A stretch of DNA of 43,706 nucleotides, from the NCBI GenBank assembly GCA_903888515.1, contig CAISTY010000015.1, positions 1-43,706 of the forward strand, given 5' to 3'. Below the pieces are notes generated by a model, which was not told the DNA's origin, did no database searches, and saw nothing but the letters and a program-made list of their open reading frames with translations. Both the position numbers and the translations under genes were made by a program. This DNA comes from Akkermansiaceae bacterium (GTDB taxonomy: Bacteria; Verrucomicrobiota; Verrucomicrobiia; Verrucomicrobiales; Akkermansiaceae). Of this stretch, positions 15,735-24,700 are shown in pieces; position 1 is the stretch's first letter; each line of letters begins with the position of its first letter.

Positions 15735-17560
15735 GGTTGCCCTCCTTGCCATTCATTCACCAGTTTTTCCGCATAGGCATGGTCCGGCGTGCCGGCCTCC
15801 TCAATGAGCATGATGTCCCGCGCTTGCTCGAGCGCCGCTTGGCGCTCGCCGCGATAGTCCAGCATGATCGCGCAACCCACACCCAAGGTGGAAATCTCCG
15901 GGTTTCTCATATATAACTCCTGAAAAAAACCGGTCCCGCGCAACCCTTCGTCATTGAGTGCATAGATCGCACACAACAGACCGGTCGCCTGGCATGCGGT
16001 GCGGGCGGGATCGCTCTCCAGAGACTTTTCCAGCGCCGTCATCGCTTCCCGGCCCCGCTGTTGATCTACCATCATCAGGCCGAGCACCAGCCAGCTTGCC
16101 GCATGATCCGGCGCCATCTCCACCGCCTGCCGCAGTGCCTGTTCCGCCATCGCCGCAGCCCGCTCATCCTTGTCCGCCAGTTCCCGGAACAGCAGTCCTG
16201 TTAGATAGTGGTGTCCGGCGTTTGCCGGTTCCAGCACTGCGGCCGATCTGGCATAAGCCACGGCTTCCTCCAGTGCCTCCTTGCGCCGGTCCGTCCGCGA
16301 ATTGTCCAGAATCGTGAAGGCATGCTCGTGCCGCGCTGCAGCGAGTTGCGCCGTGGTTGCCGGCAGGTCATTCGCCAGCCACTCCTTGAGCGCCGCCTCC
16401 TCCCGCGCCATCAAGTCCGGTGGCACCGGCACCGCCATGCCACTCGCCGGCTGAGGACCCAATATCAATGCTTGCCGGGCATCCGCCTTCGAACCCTTGC
16501 CATCGCCCTGCGCCTCCCGCGCTGCGCTACGGATGCGGAACGACCTGGCCTCCTGCGGATTCAATTCAATCGAGCGCGAACTGTCGGCGATGGCTTTTTC
16601 GAATTCCCCTTGAACCAGCCAGACTCCGGCGCGGTTGCGGAAAGCGATGGGATTCTCGGATTTCAGTTCGATGGCCTTGTTGAAGTCCGCCATCGCCTTG
16701 TCATATTCGCCCTTGCCCAGCCATGCGGCACCCCGGTTGTTATAGTATATGGCGGATGACGGGAGAAGTTCGATGGCCTTGTTGTAGTTGGCGATTGCCT
16801 GATCGTGCGCACCATGGTTTTCCAGGAAAAACCCGCGGTTATTGTAGAACTTGGCGGTGTTAGATGCCAGTTCTATCGCCTTGTCGAAGTCAGCGAGCGC
16901 CTTGTCAGCCTCGCCTTTGCGGCTGTATGCCATGGCTCGATTGAAATAGGCGGTTGGTTCGCGCGCATTCAATTCAATGGCCTTTCCCGTGTCGGCAATG
17001 GCTCTGTCATAATATCCCAGACGGGTCAGCAGATTGCCCCGGCTCGTGTAGGCGGCACTATACTTCGGATCCAACTCGATCGCCTTGTTATAATCCTCCA
17101 TGGCCTTGTCCGCCTGGTTCAGAGCCTGCCAGGCAGGCGCACGGTTGAAGCGCAGGATGGCATCACGCGGACTCAGTTCAATCGCCCGGTTGAAGTCCTG
17201 AATCGCCCGTTCCCGCAACCCTTGGTCATCGTAAACCAGCGCGCGATTGTTGAAAGCGTTGGCATTCTTCGGATTCAATGCGATGGCCTTGTCAAAATCC
17301 GCCAGGGCGCCGTCATAATCACTTGTCAATTGGCGCGCCCGCCCGCGCCCCATATATCCACGCACGTCATCGGGCTTCTGCCGGATGAGTTTCGAGTACG
17401 CCACGACCGCCTCCCTGTATTTCCCGGCATTGGACAATTGCGCGGCCGCCTGCCACGGGTCGGTCGCCGCAGACAGTCCGCCCGTCAGCATGAGCATCCG
17501 CACGCCGATCCACCCGCTTCTTAGTCCCGATACGGTTAGGTATCGGGTTATAGATGCCAT
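15731..17560 (-). CDS. Exported tetratricopeptide-repeat protein
   Basis: The 609-residue product begins with a signal-peptide-like segment (MASITRYLTVSG through LMLTGGLSAA). About eleven 34-residue TPR units follow over about residues 35-385, with the consensus AIxDFNKAIELxPxxAxAYxNR. After a Pro-rich linker, further degenerate helical repeats run from about 410 to the end (LLFRELADKDERAAAMAEQAL). TPR arrays bind peptides or partner proteins. I chose ATG 17560 because it directly precedes the signal peptide; the frame is open upstream to 17656 without good leader features. It is the first gene of a two-gene operon with the large secreted protein, which overlaps it by four bases. Confidence 0.85.
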   Translation of the reverse strand: MASITRYLTVSGLRSGWIGVRMLMLTGGLSAATDPWQAAAQLSNAGKYREAVVAYSKLIRQKPDDVRGYMGRGRARQLTSDYDGALADFDKAIALNPKNANAFNNRALVYDDQGLRERAIQDFNRAIELSPRDAILRFNRAPAWQALNQADKAMEDYNKAIELDPKYSAAYTSRGNLLTRLGYYDRAIADTGKAIELNAREPTAYFNRAMAYSRKGEADKALADFDKAIELASNTAKFYNNRGFFLENHGAHDQAIANYNKAIELLPSSAIYYNNRGAAWLGKGEYDKAMADFNKAIELKSENPIAFRNRAGVWLVQGEFEKAIADSSRSIELNPQEARSFRIRSAAREAQGDGKGSKADARQALILGPQPASGMAVPVPPDLMAREEAALKEWLANDLPATTAQLAAARHEHAFTILDNSRTDRRKEALEEAVAYARSAAVLEPANAGHHYLTGLLFRELADKDERAAAMAEQALRQAVEMAPDHAASWLVLGLMMVDQQRGREAMTALEKSLESDPARTACQATGLLCAIYALNDEGLRGTGFFQELYMRNPEISTLGVGCAIMLDYRGERQAALEQARDIMLIEEAGTPDHAYAEKLVNEWQGGQP

Positions 17561-17760
17561 GCGGTGCCGCGAGAATGGTATTTGCGTCATCTGCATGCAG
17601 GCGGAATATCTGCTGAGTGGCCACGCGGCAAGTTGATTCGTACCGGGTTTTCCCACGCCTGGTCAGATCTGCCGCATCGTTGTCGGCCACGCTCCGCAGG
17701 GGGTGAAATCATCGCCCACCTAACGGACCACGGCTGCGCTTGCCGGGCGTCACCGCATAA

Positions 17761-18060
17761 GCGCTAACTTAGTGCGGAAAGGGGCGGAATTTTGGCCTTC
17801 AGGAGCCACGCGCTCCGCGATTTGATTGACGATTGACGATTGATGATTGTTGAATTTTGATGTTTCACTCGGCATTTTCATCAGCGGTTCTTGTGCTGCT
17901 CACAAAAATCGCGATGAGTTCATCGCATTCGGCAATTTGAGGTGTCATGGCGCGGTCCTCAATCAATCAAAAATCAAAATTCAACAATCGTCAATCAGAC
18001 GGCGGTGGTGGAAGAACTCGGAGATCGCCAAATTTGGCAACTCTGGACTTAAGTTAGCGC
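17761..18060. repeat. MITE-like palindromic element with 11-bp terminal inverted repeats
   Basis: The 300-bp block is bounded by GCGCTAACTTA (17761-17771) and its exact reverse complement (18050-18060). Inside, a 24-base arm at 17838-17861 is the reverse complement, with one mismatch, of 17973-17996. There is no supported gene within. No clear target-site duplication is visible, so a non-mobile palindrome is possible. It occupies much of the gene-free stretch 17561-18240. Confidence 0.4.
17824..17851 (+). repeat. Heptamer tandem array GATTGAC-type (4 units)
   Basis: Four direct 7-base units (GATTGAC, GATTGAC, GATTGAT, GATTGTT) are arranged without gaps. An inverted, shorter version lies near 17973-17996. 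It belongs to the same heptamer class as the arrays at 20524, 29665 and 35550. Confidence 0.7.
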
Positions 18061-18240
18061 ATATGGGGCGGAGCCCCATGGCGTCTGACAACTTCCGGCG
18101 TCGTCATCATCAAGCGACGAAACTACGATGAAACCGGAACCCAAACCCGATCAGAGCGTGGCAATCTAGCAAAATTGCGACGATGTCAATTTGCGAATCC
18201 CATACGATATCAATTCGGCCCGCAACACTGACCCCATTCA

Positions 18241-18894
18241 CTATCGCCGCGGAGGATCCACAGGCTCACGCGGAGCAATGCTAGATTTTTTCAAAGCCAA
18301 CCACGTTACCGGTCCTTCCACAAAACGGCTTTCGCCTCTCATATTGACTGCAACGACTGGCCTTGCAACAATTACTTCCGCCTGAATTGTCGGCCACCAG
18401 CCAACCAACCAGTAGACATTTGCGGAACCTGGGATCGACCCTAATCCAACCCGGTAAATATAGTGATGCGCCACTATTGGTTTATCTTTGGAAAATTTTA
18501 ATGCCGCATTCACTGCTGAAATCGCTTCAATGGTGTCTTTGGAATTGCTGACTACGCGATACCCAATAGGTTTATCAACCTTCTTCACAATCACGTCTTC
18601 TCCCTGGCTTTCAATGCTCACCACAACGAATTCTTCGATGTCGCCATTATAAAAACTCCACACGGAAACCCACTTTCTTTCCTCATTATCGGTTGATCTC
18701 TGTAGTGATATCCATGTCAAAAAAGATTTTGGATGCTTTAAATCATCGCGAACGTAGGATCTTGATTTTGAAATTGCTTCATCGATATCAATTCTAGGTC
18801 GATCTTCTGCAGAAGAAAAGTACGCTAACGAACTCTCAGGAGTCATTAAGATAAAACTCAATATTGCGCACCTAAGAAAATGAGGGTATTTCAT
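18241..18894 (-). CDS. Exported hypothetical protein, possible immunity partner of the RHS fragment
   Basis: The 217-residue product has a signal peptide (MKYPHFLRCAILSFILMTP, cleavage near SSLA). The rest is a mixed alpha/beta soluble domain without recognised motifs (WVSVWSFYNGDIEEFVVVSI, VYWLVGWWPTIQAEVI). ATG 18894 has GGAG eight bases upstream and is preferred over ATG 18903, which is too close to it. It starts 24 bases after the stop of the RHS C-terminal fragment, the place normally taken by the cognate immunity gene. Codon use is AT-rich like the fragment. The immunity role is inference from position; the signal peptide would place it in the periplasm. Confidence 0.55.
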   Translation of the reverse strand: MKYPHFLRCAILSFILMTPESSLAYFSSAEDRPRIDIDEAISKSRSYVRDDLKHPKSFLTWISLQRSTDNEERKWVSVWSFYNGDIEEFVVVSIESQGEDVIVKKVDKPIGYRVVSNSKDTIEAISAVNAALKFSKDKPIVAHHYIYRVGLGSIPGSANVYWLVGWWPTIQAEVIVARPVVAVNMRGESRFVEGPVTWLALKKSSIAPREPVDPPRR

Positions 18895-18918
18895 GACATT
18901 CACTCCAGCAAAATTAAA

Positions 18919-19650
18919 TCATTCATTTTCATGTGAGCAATTGGCGTCTTTGGCAGGATCCCCAAGAAGATCAAAATATGCTTTTGCTTTATTGTAAGCC
19001 TCCGTCGCCGACTGCAAATAATTCTTACTATCATCTTGGATATCCCATTCGGCGTGCTTGACCTGAGCATCCGCTTTTTCTAACTCAGATGCAGCATTAA
19101 TATATCGCTTCCATACTCGGCAGCAATTTACACGTTTGAACACATGGTTATCCCATGGATTGAAATCTGTGACAAGACTATTCCAGTGCTCGCCTTGAAT
19201 CTTTTCATGAACGCGCTCGTGTGTCTCAACCACCGCATATTGCGTCCTATCTTGGTCTTCGCGCTGCTGTATTTGGAAAGGTAGAGGATCCGACGGAAGG
19301 CTCCTTCTTCCAAGATATTCTTCCTTGATCGAAATGCGTCCATAGAGAGCACCTTTCAGCTTTAACGTGCACTCTTCACAATCAGCAATCTTCTCTGGCC
19401 AATCTTTGACCCAAGCTCCATCAGTGAGTGGGCCAGTCCCTGGGAGCTGGTAAAAATCATCGTTATTAAGTACGCTTGCTTTAGCCGATCCCACTTTGTA
19501 TTCGGCGAGCACTAAACCTAAATGATCAACGTGATTGCACGGGCGATTCCCCACAAACCCATACAGGTTGAGCCCCCCCCGTTCCTCAATCGGATCCCTG
19601 GACGGCCAGCGGCCGGTCAGCGGGTCGTAGTACCTGTACCCGTAAGTCAG
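18919..19650 (-). pseudogene. Orphan RHS C-terminal fragment with putative HExxH metallopeptidase toxin domain
   Basis: The frame is open from 19650, just after an in-frame TAG (19651-19653). It begins with the end of the RHS core: [20 protein letters not shown] followed by an LNLYGFVGN motif and [12 protein letters not shown]. About 195 residues of unique C-terminal sequence follow, as in RHS toxin tips. This part contains HERVH within a Val-Glu-Thr-His-Glu context, an HExxH zinc-protease motif, followed by another His (GEHW) that could be a ligand. No start codon comes before the RHS core, although ATG 19554 could still start the tip. It is probably a displaced, silent toxin module of the type used for recombination into a full RHS gene. 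The toxin activity is inferred from the motif only. Confidence 0.65.
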
Positions 19651-20155
19651 CTACACGGATGCTTTTGGCACTTGGTGTCTTCCGCCGCAACCTGTTGCTA
19701 GCCATTGAGTTGTGCGGATTTCTCGGCTTTGGCGGCCGGGGCCGGTTTGAAGCCGGAAACGGGCCGATTTCAGGCGAAGGGGTGCGGGCGCCGGGGTTTT
19801 GACCGCCTCCGGAACGCCGGGCGGACACCGGAAAGGTGCTGGCGCTTGGAGTTGGCAAGGCGTCGGTCATTGCTGGGGTCGGTGCATAGCAGGGCGACGG
19901 CCCAAGGGCGAGCGGAAAGTTCCGGTCATGACCAACCGGGACGAACCTTGGCTTCCTGCCCTCCCGCTGCCTTCCTCGCCCCCTGGTCTGTCATCCATAC
20001 TCCGTGTGCGCTAGTTGTCAAAGTGACCAACGTGCGACCGCCAACGGCTAAACTTCCCAATGCATGGCACTCCCGGAAATGTGAATCCGTGAGCAATGGC
20101 CCCATTTATCTTTTGGCAAAAATGCACATGTGTTAATCCGCGAGGACTGACCCCA
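19651..20155. other. Gene-free GC-rich stretch
   Basis: This roughly 500-base stretch lies upstream of the RHS fragment. It is GC-rich (runs such as GGCGGCCGGGGCCGG) and open in several frames without recognised similarity. It ends in a perfect tandem duplication at 20128-20195. It could be a decayed mobile element, but I see no transposase motif. Confidence 0.35.
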
Positions 20156-20195
20156 TCAATGATGTGTTAATCCGCGAGGACTGACCCCATCAATG
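20128..20195. repeat. Perfect 34-bp tandem duplication (2 copies)
   Basis: Positions 20128-20161 and 20162-20195 are identical (start ATGTGTTAATCCGCGAGGAC, ending CATCAATG). The duplication covers the stop codon region of the relic on the minus strand (20156-20158), so it is recent relative to the fusion or made the present stop. Confidence 0.85.
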
Positions 20196-20512
20196 AGTCG
20201 TCGCGCGAAGTTGTCGGTCTGCCCGATGTAGAAGGAATCGTCTGCGCATTTTAGCACATAAACACAGAACTGTCCGGGCGTAGGCCGCAGCGCAGGCAGG
20301 TCGGGCGTGTAGGGCAGGACTTCGCGGCGGATGAAGGCTTCGATGCCGCCTTCCTCCAGCAGCGGGATTTGCTCGAAGTCGCGGAGTTCACTGTCGGGTT
20401 CGTATTCGACAACGCAGGTATTGCCTTTGATCTTGGCTTCGTAAAAAGACTCAGGCAGGAATGCCTGAGCACCGTTCTTCCTCTTCCCGGCCTCTTTCTC
20501 TTCAATCCACAA
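20156..20512 (-). pseudogene. Chimeric relic: HsdM-type methylase fragment joined to a truncated GIY-YIG domain
   Basis: The 118-codon frame has three unrelated parts. Residues about 10-28 are encoded by a hairpin repeat (20450-20469). Residues about 28-75 (KGNTCVVEYEPDSELRDFEQ, then GGIEAFIRREVLPYTPD) match a segment near the C-terminus of type I-type N6-adenine methylases. Residues about 80-110 (FCVYVLKCADDSFYIGQTDN) are the start of a GIY-YIG nuclease domain that stops before its catalytic Arg/Glu region. Joined remnants of two defence-type genes are the simplest reading. Translation is possible but no active domain remains. Confidence 0.6.
20443..20489 (+). repeat. Covarying hairpin repeat, copy A
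   Basis: An 8-pair stem CTCAGGCA (20450-20457), loop GGAA and TGCCTGAG (20462-20469) is flanked by AAAGAC and GCACCGTTCTTCCTCTTC. It matches copy B near 29621 in flanks and loop, while two stem pairs differ in a compensating way. It lies about 55 bases from a heptamer array. The pattern resembles REP-type elements. Confidence 0.7.
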
Positions 20513-20523
20513 TTTTATTCAAG

Positions 20524-20578
20524 AGATAGGAGATAGGAGATAGGAGATCATCCACAATCCACAATCCACAATCCACGA
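20524..20578 (+). repeat. Heptamer tandem arrays AGATAGG (3 units) and TCCACAA (4 units)
   Basis: Three AGATAGG units (20524-20544) are followed, after one partial unit, by four TCCACAA-type units (20551-20578). They lie between the minus-strand relic and the DUF3024 gene. Exact 7-base periodicity is visible by eye. Confidence 0.85.
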
Positions 20579-20619
20579 TCTTTTCTTCTTTCGAGCATTC
20601 TTCCGATTTTTGGGTGGCA

Positions 20620-20967
20620 TCACCCCCAGAAGCAGCTATGGGCATCCTCGACCACGACGGCGAGAAATTCGTCGAAGAAAATCGCCTCCGGGTGCGTCGG
20701 GTAGGAGTGCCATTTCAGGTCGGCGCGCATCCAGTAGATTTTCCAGCGGTTTGTCTTGCGGACATAGGTCGCTTTGGCCACCGGTTCTTCCATTTTTTTG
20801 CACTTGTCCCGCCAGTCCGGTCGGATGCTGAAGATCAGCACAGATTGTCCCTCGATGCGCCAGGCGAGGTCCAGTCTGTCCCGAATCTCCACGGGCGGGC
20901 GGCGGCGGACAAGAAAGTCCGCCATGGCGGCTTCAATGGCGGCGTTTTGGGATGGGGAGAAGGCCAT
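20620..20967 (-). CDS. DUF3024 family protein
   Basis: The 115-residue product fits the full length of the small DUF3024 family. Diagnostic segments are FLVRRRPPVEIRDRLDLAWR, SVLIFSIRPDWRD and VAKATYVRKTNRWKIYWMRA, with WHSYPTHP and the terminal EDAHSCFWG. The family is cytosolic and of unknown function; the conserved Trp/His/Cys-rich end hints at a nucleic-acid or metal interaction, but this is speculative. ATG 20967 (MAFSPSQNAA) is chosen because family similarity begins there. An upstream extension to 21051 overlaps another frame that contains a short protein-like stretch (VTYGDHVFDMVEDLKDEFE), probably a relic of a different gene. Confidence 0.85.
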   Translation of the reverse strand: MAFSPSQNAAIEAAMADFLVRRRPPVEIRDRLDLAWRIEGQSVLIFSIRPDWRDKCKKMEEPVAKATYVRKTNRWKIYWMRADLKWHSYPTHPEAIFFDEFLAVVVEDAHSCFWG

Positions 20968-21037
20968 GATGAGCGGGCGGTGGGTTCGAATTCGTCTTTC
21001 AGATCCTCGACCATGTCGAAGACATGATCGCCATAGG

Positions 21038-21763
21038 TTACTTTTTGCCATCCGTGGCGGGCTTGGCCAAGGTGGCCCTGCGATCCTCGGAGATCATTTT
21101 CATGGCTACGGGACCGAGTCTGGGATCTTCGCCCGCAACGATGAATATCAACATCCGCACGTCCTGTTGCTGCTCCCATATCGCCGAATAGATCGGGGCC
21201 GCAGGCTGATCGAAAAGGAACAACTGTGTTTCCATGTTACGGCTCACGCCTTCTGGATTCACTGACACAGGGGTCCATGACGCGGGCAGGACCACGGTTT
21301 TTTTCTCGAACACGAAGGCCAGTTTTTTGCCGGACGCGTTGATGAAGCGGATACCGCCCCACGGGAAGCCCGTCGTGTCGTCATCAATCACGTACAGGCT
21401 CAGGCCGGTGGTGGATTTTTCATCCGGCAACAATAACAGCAGAGGTTGTCTGATGCCTGGCGGGATGAGGATTTGACTCGCGGCGGGTTTGCCATCCTTG
21501 TCGGTCCTGTCGAGGGCCTGAATCACGACGGGCTTGTCTCCCGCCGCCACTTGATAGGGTTTGGTGCGCTTGGACGGATGCATCGCGTCGATGGTGGCAC
21601 TGCTCTTGGCATCGCCGAGCGCCAGCTTGCGTCCGGCGATTTCATCATTCCATGCCAGCACCCGCAGCGGGATGGCGTGGAGCGATTGGCCGAGCACCAG
21701 CGTGGTGACAATCACCGCACGCAGGCGGGCGGACAGGGAGTGGGCTAACAGCGGAACCTTCAT
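21038..21763 (-). CDS. Exported hypothetical protein downstream of the Verru_Chthon gene
   Basis: The 241-residue product has an N-terminal signal segment (LRAVIVTTLVLGQSLHAIPL, cleavage near residue 31) and a beta-rich soluble domain (LRVLAWNDEIAGRKLALGD, GFPWGGIRFINASGKKLAF). It lies 12 bases after the stop of the Verru_Chthon protein A gene on the same strand, so the two probably form an operon. I recognise no enzyme motif. A role in the same surface or export apparatus is likely from context only. Confidence 0.65.
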   Translation of the reverse strand: MKVPLLAHSLSARLRAVIVTTLVLGQSLHAIPLRVLAWNDEIAGRKLALGDAKSSATIDAMHPSKRTKPYQVAAGDKPVVIQALDRTDKDGKPAASQILIPPGIRQPLLLLLPDEKSTTGLSLYVIDDDTTGFPWGGIRFINASGKKLAFVFEKKTVVLPASWTPVSVNPEGVSRNMETQLFLFDQPAAPIYSAIWEQQQDVRMLIFIVAGEDPRLGPVAMKMISEDRRATLAKPATDGKK

Positions 21764-21775
21764 GACCGGAGGATT

Positions 21776-24700
21776 TCAAAGACCCACTTCGGATGGGACC
21801 AGATAACGGAACGACACGATCGAAAACCTCCTGCCGAACAACCGGTTGGTTGGGTTGAGGCTCGCGATGGCCGTGTGCGCGGGATTGTCGGCATCGACAA
21901 ACTCCGGGACGCGCTGCACCACCGCCTCACACCATGCCCTGGCAAGCACCTTGCCTGAGGCATCCTTCGTCTCGCCATAGCCGCGGATGGTGAACGTGTC
22001 GGAGCGGACGGTCATCACCGGCGCGATGGATTGCAACACGTCCGCCTGGGTCAGATAGCCGGGAATGCCGACGCCTGTGTTGTTAGGAGAAATGTTGGCT
22101 TTGCCGTCGGGCGGATAGCCGCCCGTATCAAAGGTGTCATACAGCGCGGCTTGGTTGACCGCAGTGTCATCGATGGCCGTCTGAATGGCCCCTTTCAGGC
22201 CCAGGGAGGAGTAGGCAATGCGTCGGTTGACAAATTCCCCGAGCGAGAGGAAGGGGCCGCGTTCCTTGATTTGCCGCACAATCTTCGTGGCGAGGTCGGC
22301 CACCTGGGCATCGGTGAGGGAGCGGAAGCCCAGCCAGCGGTTGTTTTCGGTGCCGATGGGGTTGCGCAACCTAGGGTATGGGGTACTGCCCTTGGTGGCG
22401 GATTGGTTCACGGACTTGGCGGCGGTTTTCGGATCGCCGGTGATGTCGAAGGCGACGTCCCGCATCCCGCTGAGGAAAGCGGTCCATGCCTTCTCGCTCG
22501 TGGAGTTGATATTGAAAGCCCCGTCCACCTGGAGGTGTGCGGCGATCTGCAGGCAACCCTGGGGCTTCAGCAGATCATTCTTGAGGGTGTCCGCCGTGAC
22601 GTTGCCGGAGTGGAACCGCATGCGCGGATTGCACAGTGGGTTGTTAGTCGGATCATCAATGAATTTGTTCAGGGTCGTCTTGATGTCCTGATTGACCATG
22701 GCGATGTCCATGTCCCAGGCGGCCGGGCTGCCCGTCATCGTGCCCGGTTGCAGATTGGGTGCGGCACCGCTGAAAAAGAAGGAATCCCAGAGGGCCTCGT
22801 TGGCCAGATACGAGTAGTCGTAAACCGGCATCTCGGCGCGTGTGTATTGCGCCGCGGCACCCGGGATGGTGACCGTTGTGGCGGGGATTTTATCCGCCAC
22901 CTTTTCCCGTTTCAGGTAGGCGCTGGCCCAACTGTTGGCAAACTGGTTGGCCGTGGAATAGGAAGTGCCGGCAAAATCCGCGTGTTGCAGGGCGGCCAGT
23001 GAGAGCAGTGGCGCGCGCGGCACATCGAAGAACGCAAGGTGGGTGACGCCGTTGCCTGCGCTGTTACTGGCGCCATAGAAGGCGTTTCTGCCCGCATTCG
23101 TGGTTTGGATGACCTGGTTGAAGCTGGAGATCTGGGTCATCCGGGTTTCGTAGTGGGGGCCGGCAAAAAAAGTCCCCGTGGTGAGGAAGCGGTTGACATG
23201 TGCCTGGCGCGGATTGGTCGTAAAGACCAGATCCGACTTGCGGAAGGCGACCGCATCACTGGCGACGCGGTGATAGGTCTCGAACATGCCGAAGGGCTGC
23301 CTGACCGCGGGGTTGGACACCTCGACGAACGACATCTGGCTTGAGTTCAGGGTCTCCGTGGCACCGGAGTCGATGAAGTTGACGGTCTGCACGTCGGTCA
23401 CCGCCTGGCCGCGATCGCTGTCGCCCGGATTCGACAATTTGGCGCGGGTGGCATCTTCAAGGCCGATGCCAAATGGATAGATTCCGTTGGCGGAGAAGGA
23501 AAGCTGGACGGATTCCGTGGGGGCCAACACCCGTACGAAGCCGCGATTGAAGACCGCATTGTACATGGGAATGGCGAAACCGCCTCGCAACGAGAGTTGA
23601 TCCGGGCTTTCCACCGGCCGCAGATAGAGGGTGCGATTGCGGATAGACTCTGCTATCAGGAGTTCCTTGGCCACCGGGCTGGCAGGCGCGAACACGCGCA
23701 CCTCGCCCGGTTGGAAACGGATGGATTTGCCGGTGACGGCGGTGCCGGTGCCGTCAGGCGTGATGGAAAAAAAGAAATAGGGATTGACCGACCTGCCGTG
23801 GCCAACCGACACGAATTGCTTGGTGAGCAAACTCGCCATGTGCGAGTTGGCCGTACCCGTTTGAGAGCCGTTCTGATAGAACGTCCAGTTCGGGTAGTGG
23901 GCGGCGTCCATCCATTGATACAAGACCGAGCCTTCGATTTCCAAGGCGCAGTTGTAGGGATTCCAGAGGGTCACGAGGGGCGTCAAAATGAGACGGATCT
24001 CGTTCAGGGTGGCCGGCTCCGCGGAGAGCCCCATGCTGAGAACGAAGAGCATGCGGTCGAGTACCGGGCGATAGCTGGTCTGGGATTTTTGGGCGGGAGG
24101 CGTGGCACAAGGACTGACGTACTGGCCGTCGTTAGGCACGGGTTGTTTGAGTGCCACATGATCCATCCCGCGTTCGAAAACCGTCGGCCCATCGGCCGTG
24201 CTGTAGAGGTGGTAAGGGGTGCGATAGAACGAGCGCAGGGTGGTGAAGGTAGGCACGACGGCGGCGGGAAATTCATAGACCGTGTTGGCCGGCGGGAAAT
24301 TCAGATCGACATGCACGCTGCCGGAGTCGGTAAGCGGCTTGAACAGGGGGCGTTCGCCCTTGTAGTTGGACGGCGTGCTGACATTCGGGAAGTTCACGGC
24401 GCGGAAAGGATTATAGAAGGCCCCCCACTTGTCTTTGAGGAAATCCGCGTCCGACATTTCAAAGCCGAGACTGAGGTCGGTCTTGAGGCCGCCGTTGACG
24501 ATGTCGGTCAGCAAACCGAACCCATTCGCGGTGAAGTGGGCACCTTCCGGAATGGCGGGGCGGTCTTTCCACAGCTCGGTATCGACCTGGGCCTGGCCCA
24601 TGCTGAGCACGCGGCAGGCACGCCGGTTCCAACCCGCGGTGGGTTGCGTGAAGCTATCGGACTTGGCCACGGATGGGCGTGGCTGGACGTGCAGATCCAC

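Noticed and set aside
17657..18240. tRNA or other structured RNA gene
   Set aside because: No cloverleaf or known RNA motif; the structure is explained by the palindromic repeat block.
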